Below, in pieces: positions 8,702-18,142 of a DNA stretch of 64,000 nt (positions are counted from its first letter, which is position 1; the number at the start of each line of letters is the position of its first letter). The notes below the pieces were generated by a model, which saw only the letters and a list, made by a program, of their open reading frames with translations, had not been told where the DNA came from and did not search any database. Made by a program: the position numbers and the translations under genes. The stretch comes from Allolucifera butyrica (GTDB taxonomy: Bacteria; Bacillota; Negativicutes; Sporomusales; UPPP01), in NCBI RefSeq assembly GCF_900476375.1, contig NZ_UPPP01000054.1, positions 1 to 64,000 on the forward strand. The letters run 5' to 3'.

Positions 8702-8715
8702 AGGAGCTTGATACT

Positions 8716-9096
8716 ATGAAACAAGTTATAAATACGGCGAAAGCACCACAGGCCATCGGCCCTTACTCGCAAGCAATTCAGGCCAACGGCTTGCTCTTTG
8801 TGTCAGGGCAACTGCCGGTAGTTCCTGCTACCGGAGAATTTGCCGCAGGGGGGATTGCGGCGCAAACGCGACAATCCTTGGAAAATGTAAAAGCGATTTT
8901 ACGGCAAGCTGGAGCCACTCTGGATGACGTCGTCAAGACGACGGTATTTATCAAAGACATGAATGACTTTGCTGCGGTAAATAATGTATATGCCGAATAC
9001 TTTTCCCGGGAGTTTCCGGCCCGGTCCTGCGTTGAAGTCGCCCGTTTGCCGAAAGACGCTTTAGTGGAGATTGAAGTCATCGCCGTTTGTCAATAG
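8716..9096 (+). CDS. ridA: RidA family enamine/imine deaminase
   Basis: A 126-residue protein with the complete YjgF/YER057c/UK114 pattern: [19 protein letters not shown] at the start, [15 protein letters not shown], and the C-terminal [22 protein letters not shown] containing the substrate-binding Arg. RidA hydrolyses reactive 2-aminoacrylate and related imines to keto acids. It follows the C-S lyase by 14 bases with its own AAGGAG site, so it most likely detoxifies the intermediate released by that enzyme. Confidence 0.93.
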   Translation: MKQVINTAKAPQAIGPYSQAIQANGLLFVSGQLPVVPATGEFAAGGIAAQTRQSLENVKAILRQAGATLDDVVKTTVFIKDMNDFAAVNNVYAEYFSREFPARSCVEVARLPKDALVEIEVIAVCQ

Positions 9097-9136
9097 CTTT
9101 ACATACTATTATTTCCAGAATTGGGGGCGTTGAAAT

Positions 9137-11104
9137 ATGGAAAGAAACACGTTGCAGAACCGGTTGATTTTACTGCTGGTTATATTTTCACTTTTTGCGG
9201 CAATTGTGATTGGCGGCGTCAGCTCCTATATGAATGTTGTCAACATAAAGGAAGAGGTCGCCAGGAATGACCAGGCCATAGCGAATCAGACCGCTCATGC
9301 AATTGAACAATTTATGAATGGCGACAAAATATTGTTAGAGGTACTAGCGCTGTCACCTACCGCATATTCCATGGATGCGGCCAAAATTCGGGAAATGATT
9401 ATAACTGCCGGGAAAAAGAATCCCGAATTTGAGACAATTTACGTAATGAATGCAGCGGGTATGCAGATTGCAAAAACAACCAATTCAGCACTAAATAATA
9501 AAGCGGCGAAAGATTATTTTAAAAAGGCCATACGCGGCAATACTTTTCTTACCAACTCCTATATCTCGCAATTGACAAATGCACCGACAATTACCATTTC
9601 CACGCCGATTAAGGATGCCAAAGGGACGATTGTCGGCGTTTTGGCCGGAGATGTAAGTTTAAAAACAATTGGTGAGATTGCCTCCCGTACTGCGGTTGGT
9701 AAATCGGGCTATGTAGATGTAGTGGATGAGCAGGGAACCTTATTGGCCAGTGTAAATCAAGATAAGGTAACCAAGCAGGAAAACATTGGACAGGCGAAGT
9801 ATGCGCAAAATGTTATGGCCGGTCAGGCGGGGAGTATGGAAGCCGTATCATCCACGGGAGTGGAATCCTTGATCGCATTTGCGCCTGTAAAAAGTTATAA
9901 CTGGGGTGTTATTACCTACCTGCCCAAAATTGAAATTACCAGTCAAATTATTCACAGTTTGCTGGTGATGGCGGTATGGGTCTTCTTTGTTGTGCTTATT
10001 GCGGCGGGAACCGCAATTTTTGTAGCGAAGGGAATGGCTAAGCCGCTTAATGAACTAGTACGGAGCGCGGCGGAAATCTCCCGGGGTAATTTAACGCAAC
10101 CCGTTCGGGCCCGGGGTGTGTCGGAGGTTGCTAAATTGGCTGTATCCCTCGATAAGATGCGGGAAGATTTAAAGAATATTATCCGCAATATTATGTCTTC
10201 GTCGGACCAGGTTTTTGCTGCCACGGAGCAACTTACCGCCAGTGCGGGGCAGTCGGCCCAGGCTGCGGGACAGGTGGCGGGTTCCATTACAGAGGTGGCG
10301 CAGGGCATGGAAGAACAAGTGGCTGCCGTCAACAATACTACCGCCGTAATAGAGCAGATGTCGGCCAATATCCGGCAAATTGCCGCCAATGCCAATGGGG
10401 TGGCTAAACAATCGGCACAGGCAGCGGATAAGGCCGGTGAAGGAAATCAGTCGATAGATAAAGCGGTAGGTCAAATGAACAGCATACAGCAGACGGTAAC
10501 GGCTTCGGCTGCGGTAGTAGCTCAGCTTGGAGAGCGGTCAAACGAGATCGGCCAGATTGTAGATACGATTGCCGGTATAGCCGGACAGACTAATTTATTG
10601 GCTCTGAATGCTGCAATTGAAGCGGCCCGGGCCGGAGAACAGGGCCGGGGTTTCGCGGTTGTGGCGGAAGAAGTGCGGAAATTGGCGGAACAGTCCCAGG
10701 AGGCGGCCAAACAGATTGCGGATTTAATCCGGGAAATTCAGGGGGATACCGGTAAAGCGGTTGCCGCAATGAATAACGGAATGCGGGAAGTTGAGCTGGG
10801 GACGGAAGTCGTAACTATTTCCGGACAAGGGTTCCGGGAGATTACGGTTTTGATCCAAGAAGTATCCGGACAGGTTAACAAAATCTCCGCTGCTATTGAG
10901 CAGATGGCTGCCGGCAGCGAGCGGATTGTTGATTCGGCAAAACGGATTGACGAACTTAGTAAAAAGGCATCGGGAGAGACCCAGACAGTTTCGGCGGCAA
11001 CAGAGGAACAATCCGCCTCTATGGAAGAGATCGCGGCGTCCGGTCAAGCTCTGGCAAAACTGGCAATGGACCTTCGGGAAACAGTGGGTCAATTTCAGGT
11101 TTAG
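9137..11104 (+). CDS. Methyl-accepting chemotaxis protein with Cache sensor
   Basis: A 655-residue receptor: membrane helix at about 10-30, extracytoplasmic double-Cache-like domain at about 35-270 ([49 protein letters not shown]), second helix at about 275-297, HAMP at about 298-350 and a long cytoplasmic signalling domain. The kinase-binding hairpin contains [20 protein letters not shown] and [18 protein letters not shown]. Cache domains of this type often bind amino acids or carboxylates. Its place after the GntR-controlled genes suggests it senses the substrate they consume, though it has its own GGGGG-type ribosome binding site and may be separately transcribed. Confidence 0.92.
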   Translation: MERNTLQNRLILLLVIFSLFAAIVIGGVSSYMNVVNIKEEVARNDQAIANQTAHAIEQFMNGDKILLEVLALSPTAYSMDAAKIREMIITAGKKNPEFETIYVMNAAGMQIAKTTNSALNNKAAKDYFKKAIRGNTFLTNSYISQLTNAPTITISTPIKDAKGTIVGVLAGDVSLKTIGEIASRTAVGKSGYVDVVDEQGTLLASVNQDKVTKQENIGQAKYAQNVMAGQAGSMEAVSSTGVESLIAFAPVKSYNWGVITYLPKIEITSQIIHSLLVMAVWVFFVVLIAAGTAIFVAKGMAKPLNELVRSAAEISRGNLTQPVRARGVSEVAKLAVSLDKMREDLKNIIRNIMSSSDQVFAATEQLTASAGQSAQAAGQVAGSITEVAQGMEEQVAAVNNTTAVIEQMSANIRQIAANANGVAKQSAQAADKAGEGNQSIDKAVGQMNSIQQTVTASAAVVAQLGERSNEIGQIVDTIAGIAGQTNLLALNAAIEAARAGEQGRGFAVVAEEVRKLAEQSQEAAKQIADLIREIQGDTGKAVAAMNNGMREVELGTEVVTISGQGFREITVLIQEVSGQVNKISAAIEQMAAGSERIVDSAKRIDELSKKASGETQTVSAATEEQSASMEEIAASGQALAKLAMDLRETVGQFQV

Positions 11105-11217
11105 CAAAAAGCACTACAACAGAAAGCCGGCCGGAAAATCATAATTTAAAAAATTTTTTTGACGGCCGCATAAAATAATCGGCTTTGTAAAGATACTATT
11201 CCCAGGAGGGATGCCTG

Positions 11218-11502
11218 ATGCCGGATAGTAATCAGGAAGCATCTGCGGGCACTAAACAGAATCAGGTAACGCAGGCTGTCGACCAGCAGATACAGGGTTT
11301 CGAACAGCAATTACAGCAGAAGTCGAACTCTGAATTAAAGGAAGTTGCTACGAAGCTGGAAACGGTTGAGCGGAACATGCTTTTGCAGAAGATTGATAGT
11401 GAGCTGCAAACAATAAAGGAAACAGTTGTTAAGCCTGGTGACGGAGCCGCCGCGACCGCCGGGGCGGCAGCAACGGTAGTCAACCAAAAATCGAATACAT
11501 AG
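11218..11502 (+). CDS. Gln-rich coiled-coil hypothetical protein
   Basis: A 94-residue protein after CAGGAGGG. It is rich in Gln, Ser and Ala, with a helical heptad-like middle (QQIQGFEQQLQQKSNSELKEVATKLETVERNMLLQKIDSELQTIKETV) and a disordered Ala/Gly tail. No signal peptide and no known domain. The strong terminator directly after it shows a real transcription unit. Function unknown. Confidence 0.65.
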   Translation: MPDSNQEASAGTKQNQVTQAVDQQIQGFEQQLQQKSNSELKEVATKLETVERNMLLQKIDSELQTIKETVVKPGDGAAATAGAAATVVNQKSNT

Positions 11503-11519
11503 CCGATTTTTCTTGCTTT

Positions 11520-11570
11520 AAATATAAAAGGAAACGATTCCGATTATCGGAACCGTTTCCTTTTATATTT
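11520..11570. terminator. 24-bp bidirectional-looking terminator hairpin
   Basis: Arms at 11520-11543 and 11547-11570 pair along 24 bp with one A-C mismatch and a three-base loop. A and T runs flank the GC-rich part on both sides, so it can act on either strand: it ends the Gln-rich gene and could serve the minus-strand gene that ends at 11690. Confidence 0.85.
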
Positions 11571-11689
11571 AAACCGGAAAGAACGAGTTTTCGGTTAACC
11601 GCTGCCACTTAACCGCAGCTTATGACAAGGCGGTTCGTCTGTTAGGGCGGAAAAGGACTGTCAGCAAGAAAATTGCGGTTCGAGTGTAT

Positions 11690-12298
11690 TTAACATAGAG
11701 GTGAAGATTCGGAGTCGGAACAGCAGCTTATGCTGGAAACGGAAGTGATGGCTCTGAGATTGATTACTGCCGATCTAACGCTTGAATTGGACAGGGAGGA
11801 ACTGGAGCCGGGAACAAATATATCCTGGATTCTCAAAATGGCTAATTCATCGGGAACTTCAGCCAGTGTTCCTTCAAACAGGAACCCACCCAGCGTTGTC
11901 AGAGTGATCTCATCACCAATCATGCGTCGCAACTGACGGATTAAACAGGGGCTTTCATGGCGAGTCTTTTTGGTCTTTTTGCCGTCTGGACGGGAGGATG
12001 TAAATCCTCCTGATTGGATAGGATCGCTGACGATCCCCGTTCCCTTCCCGACTAATTGCCATAGGTCGACCCGCGTAAAATCCACATGGATGACCTCTCC
12101 GCCGGGAGTCAGGATTTCTACCTCATTGGATTCGGCTTCTGCGGCCGGTGTAAGAATAGCCAAGCGAGACTCCTCAACAGATTGCAAATTACCGAAATAC
12201 ACAAAACCGTCAAATCCAAACAATAACACATCCTTATTCAGTTCGCAGCAAAGTTCTCTGATAAGCCTCCTATTCCGGAGTTCGGAAAAAATAGGCAA
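11690..12298 (-). CDS. Protein with two tandem Lsm/Sm-like repeats
   Basis: A 202-residue protein. TTG at 12296-12298 is taken as start because AAGGAGGTG lies seven bases before it. Two copies of a roughly 70-residue beta-rich unit are seen: RELCCELNKDVLLFGFDGFVYFGNLQSVEESRLAILTP followed by VDFTRVDLWQLVGKGTGI, and RQLRRMIGDEITLTTLGGFLFEGTLAEVPDELAILRI followed by AVINLRAITSVSSI. Both carry the G-D/N-x-V-x-x-x-x-x-x-G-x-x-x-x-G-x-L core of Lsm-like small barrels. The tail is Ser and Cys rich. Family and role are unknown; the fold is inferred from the repeat pattern only. Confidence 0.6.
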   Translation of the reverse strand: MPIFSELRNRRLIRELCCELNKDVLLFGFDGFVYFGNLQSVEESRLAILTPAAEAESNEVEILTPGGEVIHVDFTRVDLWQLVGKGTGIVSDPIQSGGFTSSRPDGKKTKKTRHESPCLIRQLRRMIGDEITLTTLGGFLFEGTLAEVPDELAILRIQDIFVPGSSSSLSNSSVRSAVINLRAITSVSSISCCSDSESSPLC

Positions 12299-12497
12299 GA
12301 TAGACACCTCCTTTTCTAAGCTTCTCACTACATTATATGAATGGCAAGATATTATGTTACTGTAAGATTTTCCTGTCTTAGCCCAGCAGTGATAAAAAGA
12401 AGAAAAATGGGATTGTAGTCCTACAGGAATAAAGGGGACGAATGTTGAAATTTGTCAGCGAATGGTTGCACCAAAATGATTCGGGGGGGTTACAATT

Positions 12498-13421
12498 ATT
12501 AGACGATGTACATTATTGACTGTACTGTTTTTTGCTGCCGGTATCTTTGCTATGCTATCAACATTTCCCGCCCCTGCTGCTGCGGAAATAAAAGAAATTA
12601 TTGCGGAAGGTTCCTACAACATGGGCGACGGGGAAACCCCGACGGTAGCTGAAGAAAGAGCGCTGCTGGAGGCCAAAAGGACGGCCATCGAGCAAGCAGG
12701 TACGTATATCCAAAGCTATTCGGCAGTGAAAAATTTCCAACTGACCGATGACGAAGTCAAAACGCTGGCGTCGGGCATTATGCAGGTGACGGTGCTGGAT
12801 AAAAGAAGAACCGTCGTAGGTGACGGGATTAATTTCTGGGTAAAAATCAAGGCGGAAGTGTCAACCGATAATATTGAGACTATGGCTAAAGAGGTCAAGG
12901 AAAAATCCAATCTGGAGGATTATCAGCGGCTGCAGGCCGAATATGATCAAAGCCAGCAGCAAATCGCCGACTTGAAGAAGCAGCTTCAGGCGGCCCGGAA
13001 TGATCAGGAGCGTCAGCAGATCCGGGACCGTATTGCCTATAACGATAACCTGTTTCAGGCCCGCGTCTGGTTTGAAAGGGGCAACCGGCATGCAATCCGC
13101 CGGGACTATGAACAGGCGCTTGAAGCTTATAACCGGGCTATAGCGATCAATCCCCAGTATGGATATGCCTATGTAAACCGGGGGCGTGTATATGCCCTTA
13201 TGGGCAGATTCCGTCCGGCTCTGGATGACTACAATACGGCCCTGGAGATTAATCCCGGCCTCGTGCGTGCCTATTTGCTGGAAGGACGGGCCTACGAGCA
13301 TATGGGACGCAACCGGGAAGCCATAGAGTCCTACCGGTCATTTATCCGGTATGCGCCGGACCGGGAGCGGCTCAATGTGGAACAGGCCAGACGCCGTATC
13401 CGTTTCCTGGAACGATGGTAA
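12498..13421 (+). CDS. Exported LPP20/FlgT-N-like protein with TPR repeats
   Basis: About 307 residues. The frame has no ATG; the first TTG (12516) is 26 bases from the only Shine-Dalgarno-like run (GGGGGGG, 12483-12489), whereas two ATT codons at 12495 and 12498 lie 5 and 8 bases from it and add Arg-Arg before the signal-peptide core. The start is therefore uncertain. After a signal peptide ending PAAAE comes an LPP20/FlgT-N-like domain (GDGETPTVAEERALLEAKRTAIEQAG, VKNFQLTDDEVKTLASG), a coiled coil at about 140-175 and three TPR units (YEQALEAYNRAIAINPQYGYAYVNRGR and similar). It is probably periplasmic. It forms a pair with the next gene. Confidence 0.7.
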   Translation: MRRCTLLTVLFFAAGIFAMLSTFPAPAAAEIKEIIAEGSYNMGDGETPTVAEERALLEAKRTAIEQAGTYIQSYSAVKNFQLTDDEVKTLASGIMQVTVLDKRRTVVGDGINFWVKIKAEVSTDNIETMAKEVKEKSNLEDYQRLQAEYDQSQQQIADLKKQLQAARNDQERQQIRDRIAYNDNLFQARVWFERGNRHAIRRDYEQALEAYNRAIAINPQYGYAYVNRGRVYALMGRFRPALDDYNTALEINPGLVRAYLLEGRAYEHMGRNREAIESYRSFIRYAPDRERLNVEQARRRIRFLERW

Positions 13422-13457
13422 CCCGGAACTCACATTATAAACGGAGCGTGAAAAAGA

Positions 13458-14282
13458 ATGACTAAATGGTGGAGCTTGTTATTGATTATGGTCCTGATGA
13501 TAACGGGAATGAAAACGGTAGTTGCCGCCGAAGGCGCCGTCCAGTGGGACCAGGGAGTCGTCCAGGCCAGTGGTATGGGTGTGTCTCCGGCTACGGCGGA
13601 TTCCCAGGCACAGGCAAGTCTGATGGCCCGACGGGCGGCAATCGTTGATGCCTACCGCAATCTGGCGGAAGCCATCGGCAGTGTGCGGGTGAAGGCGGAC
13701 ACTACGGTCCAGAATTTTGCCGTGACCGATGATACGGTCAAAACCAAAATTTCTGCACTGATCCACGGTGCCAGGATCGTCAGCGAGCAGCCGTTGTCCG
13801 ACGGTTCATACAAAGTGGTCCTGGAAGTAAACTTATTTGGCAGTGACAGTGTCGCCCAGGCGATTTACGCAGGCCGGCAGGATAAACCAGAACCGTTGCC
13901 GCAGCCTTCAACAGATTATAAGCCGGCCCGGCTGCCGGCTTATACGGGGGTAGTCGTTGACGCCCGGGGACTGGGGCTGGAGCGGGTTATGTCGCCGCGG
14001 ATCTATGACGATGCCGGACGGATTATTTATGGTGACAAGTATATTGATCCGGATTTTGTCGTTTCCCATGGTATGGTCGATTACGCAGCCACCCCGGATA
14101 TGATGCGCAGCCTGGAAGCAGGTACAACCAGAGCCGGTGCGTCGCCTATCGTCGTTAAGGCGATTGGACTGAAACATTTTAACAGCGACGTGATAATCAG
14201 CCGGGAAGACGCCGACCGGATCCTGGCGGCGAATGCCGGGAACAACTTTTTAGCCAGGACAGCGGTTGTATTTGAGCAGTAA
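13458..14282 (+). CDS. Exported LPP20-family protein
   Basis: A 274-residue protein with a signal peptide (MTKWWSLLLIMVLMITGMKTVVAAEG). Residues about 30-140 repeat the domain of the preceding gene: ASLMARRAAIVDAYRNLAEAIGSV, VQNFAVTDDTVKTKISALIHGARI, then DGSYKVVLEVNLFG. The C-terminal half (YTGVVVDARGLGLERVMSPRIYDDAGRIIYG onward) is characteristic of LPP20-type proteins of diderms. Such proteins are periplasmic or outer-membrane associated, and some relatives support flagellar or envelope assembly. Its own AACGGAGCG site and a terminator at 14318-14348 show that the two genes form an operon. Confidence 0.8.
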   Translation: MTKWWSLLLIMVLMITGMKTVVAAEGAVQWDQGVVQASGMGVSPATADSQAQASLMARRAAIVDAYRNLAEAIGSVRVKADTTVQNFAVTDDTVKTKISALIHGARIVSEQPLSDGSYKVVLEVNLFGSDSVAQAIYAGRQDKPEPLPQPSTDYKPARLPAYTGVVVDARGLGLERVMSPRIYDDAGRIIYGDKYIDPDFVVSHGMVDYAATPDMMRSLEAGTTRAGASPIVVKAIGLKHFNSDVIISREDADRILAANAGNNFLARTAVVFEQ

Positions 14283-14317
14283 GGTATAACAAAAACAAGT
14301 GGCGGGATTACTGTAAG

Positions 14318-14348
14318 GGAGAGAGGCTGAGGCCTCTCTTCCGTTTTT
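14318..14348 (+). terminator. Rho-independent terminator
   Basis: GGAGAGAGGC pairs with GCCTCTCTTC (14318-14327 with 14332-14341) around loop TGAG, followed by a run of seven T. Confidence 0.85.
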
Positions 14349-14480
14349 TTATTCTTTTCACGGTTTTTCCTGGCTTTGCTGTGCGGAACCAATTTTGCAA
14401 AAATTACCCGGCAGGGGTATAGCTTTGATCTTGGAGGAAAAAACTAAAGTCAAGTCTGGATACCTATGGAGGGTCGCGTA

Positions 14481-16808
14481 TTGAACGTAGTGGGAAAAGA
14501 CATTTCGCGAATTGAATCCAATGATAAAATCACGGGAAATGCGAAATATAATGCGGATTATACGGCGCCGAATCTTTTATATTCAAAAATAGTGACCAGT
14601 CCCTATGCCCATGCCGAAATTATCAGCATCGACACTGGGGACGCGGCGAAAGCACCGGGAGTGCAGGCCGTATTAACGGGGGAATATTTTACAGGGCTTT
14701 ATGGCCAGATTTTAGGCGACCGGCCGGTTCTTGCCGCGGGGAAAGTGCGGTATTATGGTGAACCGGTCGCTTTGGTAGTGGCCTACAGCGAACTAGAGGC
14801 CATTCAGGCAGCCTTACGCATCAAAGTTGAATACCGGCCGCTGACGGTGGTGAACTCGTTGGCCGCGGCGCTAAAGCCGGATACTCCGTTGATTCACGAA
14901 AATTTAGGTTTCTACAGCCATGTTGTGCCGGAAGTATACCCGGAACCCGGTTCCAATATAGCGCACCGCGTGAAAATCCGCAAAGGGAATATGGAACAGG
15001 GCTGGGCAAAGAGTGAGGTGATCGTAGAAGGACAGGTTGTGTTGCCGCAATCCGACCATGCGGCCATGGAAACCCGCTCGGCCATCGTGGAAATTTTACA
15101 GGATGGCCGGATCATTGTTCACTCGGCAACGCAAGGGCCTTTTGCCGTGAAGCACCTGATGAGCACCCTGTTTTCACTGGATATGGGGAAAATTATCGTA
15201 AAAACCGGCCTGGTTGGCGGTTCTTTTGGCGCCAAGACCACGGTCCAGGCCGAGCTGCTGGCCTATTTAGGCTCCCGGGCCGCCGGCGGACGGCCGGTGA
15301 AAGTCACCAACACCCGGGAAGAAGATATTATAAGCGCGCCGGGACATATCGGGGTAGAGGCCATTATAAAGCTGGGTGCAACCAAGGCCGGCAAGATTAT
15401 GGCCGCCGAAATGATCTATTTTCTCGACTGCGGGGCCTATACGGACAGTTCCCCTACCATGGCCAAGGCGATCGCCGGAGCCTGCACCGGTCCGTATAAA
15501 GTCCTAAATGTTCAGTGCGACGCCGTAGCCGTCTATACGAATCATCCCTATGTCACGGCATACCGGGGATTTGGGCACGGAGAACTGACCTTTGCCGTCG
15601 AAAGAATGATGGACAAGCTGGCAGCGGCTTTAGAAATGGATCCCTTGGAGCTGCGCCTGCTCAATGCCATTGCCCCGGGCGATTCTTCGCCGACCCGGGA
15701 AAAGCTTTATGCCAGCAATCTGGGCAACGTGACCGCATGTATCCAAAAATTAAAAGGATTAATTCGCTGGGAAGAAGGCCAGGTAACCCGGGTGGGCAAA
15801 AATTTGATCAGAGCCAAGGGATTGGGCTGTTTCTGGAAGACTTCGAGCAGTCCCGTGAATGCCATTTCCGGCGCCATCCTGTCGATGAACCGGGACGGCA
15901 GCATTAATCTCAACTGCGGCGTGGTCGAACTGGGGCAAGGGACAAAAACGGCGCTGGCCCAGATTGCCGCCGAAAAGCTGAATATGGATATCGACAAAAT
16001 TCATGTGGCTATGGAAGTAAATACGGAAGTCTGCCCGGAACACTGGAAAACGGTGGCCAGCAAGAGCACTTATATGGCGGGCCGGGCGGTTTTGGAAGCG
16101 GCTAATGAGCTGATTAGGGAACTAAAAAGCGTCGGCGCCATTGCACTAAGGTGTCCGCCGGAAGACCTTGCCGTCGGCAACAGCCGGGTGCACCTGAATT
16201 ATGACCCCGGATTCTACGTTGAATTCAAAGATATCGCCCATGGCTTCCGGTATCCTAACGGGAACGCCATGGGCGGACAGATCATGGGGCGCGGCAGCTA
16301 TATCATGACCCGGCTGAGCACGCTGGACCCTAGTACAGGTTACGGAAAACCGGGACCGGGCTGGACGGTCGGCTGCCAGGCGGTGGAAGTGGAACTCGAC
16401 AGCCGGGATTTTACCTATAAAATCCTCCGGGCCGCTACCGTGATTGATGTGGGGAAGGCGATCAACCCTAAGAATGTCCGCTGTGTGCTGCGAAGCGGCA
16501 TGTGTATGGGCCTGAGTCTGGCCAGCCGGGAAGAACTGGTCTTTGACCAGGATGCAAGGGTGCTCAATCCCCAACTGCGCACCTATAAGCTAATCCGGTT
16601 TGGCGAGCAGCCGGAATATCTGATTGAACTGGTCGAGACCCCGCAGCTTGACGCTCCCTATGGTCAGCGCGGGGTGGGTGAGCACGGTCTGATTGGCATG
16701 CCGGCAGCATTGGCAAACGCCCTGTCGGCGGCTGCCGGAACAGACCTTGACCGGTTGCCGCTAACGCCGGAAGCCATCTGGAAAGCGAAAATAGGAGGCA
16801 GTCAATGA
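14481..16808 (+). CDS. Molybdenum hydroxylase large subunit (xanthine dehydrogenase family)
   Basis: A 775-residue molybdopterin-binding subunit. TTG at 14481 is preferred over ATG at 14466 because the ATG overlaps the GGAGGG (14468-14473) that serves the TTG. Seen features: the N-terminal a/b hammerhead (DKITGNAKYNADYTAPNLLYSKI), LVGGSFGAKT, the AYRGFGHGE motif, VVELGQGTKTALAQIAAEKL, and near the C-terminus GQRGVGEHGLIG with the catalytic Glu. The enzyme hydroxylates a heterocycle or aldehyde at a Mo-pterin centre. Substrate is unknown: xanthine/purine, nicotinate and aldehyde members share these motifs. It is first of a three-gene operon, and no cofactor maturation gene lies nearby. Confidence 0.9.
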   Translation: MNVVGKDISRIESNDKITGNAKYNADYTAPNLLYSKIVTSPYAHAEIISIDTGDAAKAPGVQAVLTGEYFTGLYGQILGDRPVLAAGKVRYYGEPVALVVAYSELEAIQAALRIKVEYRPLTVVNSLAAALKPDTPLIHENLGFYSHVVPEVYPEPGSNIAHRVKIRKGNMEQGWAKSEVIVEGQVVLPQSDHAAMETRSAIVEILQDGRIIVHSATQGPFAVKHLMSTLFSLDMGKIIVKTGLVGGSFGAKTTVQAELLAYLGSRAAGGRPVKVTNTREEDIISAPGHIGVEAIIKLGATKAGKIMAAEMIYFLDCGAYTDSSPTMAKAIAGACTGPYKVLNVQCDAVAVYTNHPYVTAYRGFGHGELTFAVERMMDKLAAALEMDPLELRLLNAIAPGDSSPTREKLYASNLGNVTACIQKLKGLIRWEEGQVTRVGKNLIRAKGLGCFWKTSSSPVNAISGAILSMNRDGSINLNCGVVELGQGTKTALAQIAAEKLNMDIDKIHVAMEVNTEVCPEHWKTVASKSTYMAGRAVLEAANELIRELKSVGAIALRCPPEDLAVGNSRVHLNYDPGFYVEFKDIAHGFRYPNGNAMGGQIMGRGSYIMTRLSTLDPSTGYGKPGPGWTVGCQAVEVELDSRDFTYKILRAATVIDVGKAINPKNVRCVLRSGMCMGLSLASREELVFDQDARVLNPQLRTYKLIRFGEQPEYLIELVETPQLDAPYGQRGVGEHGLIGMPAALANALSAAAGTDLDRLPLTPEAIWKAKIGGSQ

Positions 16809-17629
16809 TTCAGTATGATTTCGAGTACTACAAACCGGAATCGGTGCCGGAAGCGGTCGAGATCTTTCAAACCCTTATGTCCCAAGGAAAACAGCCGGTG
16901 TATTATTCCGGGGGAACGGAAATTATTACTCTGGGCCGGCTGGGCAAGCTGAGTACCGGTGCGGTTGTGGATATCAAAGGAATTCCTGAGTGTAATGTCC
17001 TGGATAAACAAAATGGCCGGCTGATAATGGGTGCCGGGGTATCCCTGACCCGGCTGGCGGAAACCAATTTATTTCCCCTGCTGACCGAATCGGCCGGCCG
17101 GGTGGCGGACCATACGTCCCGGGGAAAGATCACCCTGGGCGGCAATCTCTGCGGCAGCTTTATCTACCGGGAAGCGGTTTTATCCCTCCTGGCAAGTGAC
17201 AGCAGCGTGATCATTACCGGCAGCGGGGGCACCCGAACCGTTCCGCTCATGGAAGCCTTCCGGGAACAACTGCAATTGGCGGCAGGGGAATTTTTGGTTC
17301 AGGTGACCACTGACGAAACCTATCTTAACCTGCCCCACAAGGGCGTTAAAAAGACCCGGCTGGACCGGATCAATTATCCGCTCGTTGCCATTGCGGTGTT
17401 AAAAACCGAAAACAACCGCCTGCAAATCGCCGTTTCCGGGCTGTGCTCGTTTCCTTTCCGCTCTCTTGCGATGGAAAATGAACTGAATAGCGAGGGTCCT
17501 CCGGAACAAAAAGTAACCAACGCCCTGCAGCATATTCCCGCGCCGGTTTTGGACGATGTCGAAGGTACAGCAGGCTATCGGCAATTTGTCCTGAAAAATA
17601 CCCTGCTGGATGTGTTGGCTACTTTTTAG
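16805..17629 (+). CDS. Molybdenum hydroxylase FAD-binding subunit
   Basis: A 274-residue CoxM/XdhB-type subunit whose ATG overlaps the stop of the large subunit (ATGA). Visible motifs: FEYYKPESVPEAVEIF at the start, SGGTEIITLGRLG for FAD binding, VVDIKGIPE, IMGAGVSLTRLAE and GKITLGGNLCGS, followed by a C-terminal CO-dehydrogenase-flavoprotein-like region. It carries electrons between the 2Fe-2S subunit and the final acceptor. Confidence 0.92.
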   Translation: MIQYDFEYYKPESVPEAVEIFQTLMSQGKQPVYYSGGTEIITLGRLGKLSTGAVVDIKGIPECNVLDKQNGRLIMGAGVSLTRLAETNLFPLLTESAGRVADHTSRGKITLGGNLCGSFIYREAVLSLLASDSSVIITGSGGTRTVPLMEAFREQLQLAAGEFLVQVTTDETYLNLPHKGVKKTRLDRINYPLVAIAVLKTENNRLQIAVSGLCSFPFRSLAMENELNSEGPPEQKVTNALQHIPAPVLDDVEGTAGYRQFVLKNTLLDVLATF

Positions 17630-17640
17630 GAGGTGGGACG

Positions 17641-18132
17641 ATGTTTCAGATGCTGACGAAAGGCTTGATTGAGCTGACTGTAAACGGCGAGAAACGAAGG
17701 GTTGTGGCCAACCCTTCGGACACGCTGCTTTTTGTGCTAAGAACCCAGCTCGGCCTGACCGGAGCAAAACCGGGCTGCGAAAATGGCGACTGCGGAGCTT
17801 GTACGGTTCTGGTCGACGGCTGGCCGCAAAAATCCTGTCTGGCGCTGGCGGTCGAAATGACCGGCCGGGATATTGTGACCGTGGAAGGACTGAAGGATGC
17901 GCCTGCCCAGAAAGCCTTTTTGGAGCAATGGGGGTTTCAATGTGGTTATTGCACTTCGGGGTTTCTCATGGTGTGTCATGCCCTATCCCGGATTCATCCC
18001 AATGCCTCCAATGAAGTGCTGGTCGACTGGCTGCAGTCCAACCTTTGCCGCTGTACCAGCTATGAAGAAATTGAAAGGGCCGTCCGGTCAATTATTCAAA
18101 ACAGCGAGGAAATGCCCTCGCTGCCGTCCTGA
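17641..18132 (+). CDS. Molybdenum hydroxylase 2Fe-2S subunit
   Basis: A 163-residue CoxS/XdhC-type ferredoxin-like subunit. Plant-type cluster Cys are at 46, 51, 54 and 66 (GCENGDCGAC ... C) and the second cluster ligands at 101, 104, 136 and 138 (CGYC ... CRC), exactly the family pattern. It relays electrons from the Mo site to FAD. It starts 11 bases after the FAD subunit with an AGGAGGTGG site. No terminator is seen after it. Confidence 0.94.
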   Translation: MFQMLTKGLIELTVNGEKRRVVANPSDTLLFVLRTQLGLTGAKPGCENGDCGACTVLVDGWPQKSCLALAVEMTGRDIVTVEGLKDAPAQKAFLEQWGFQCGYCTSGFLMVCHALSRIHPNASNEVLVDWLQSNLCRCTSYEEIERAVRSIIQNSEEMPSLPS

Positions 18133-18142
18133 GGAATCTATA

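Noticed and set aside
11970..12365. 131-codon plus-strand frame
   Set aside because: It is antisense to the duplicated Lsm-like protein, whose internal repeat and ribosome binding site mark the true strand.
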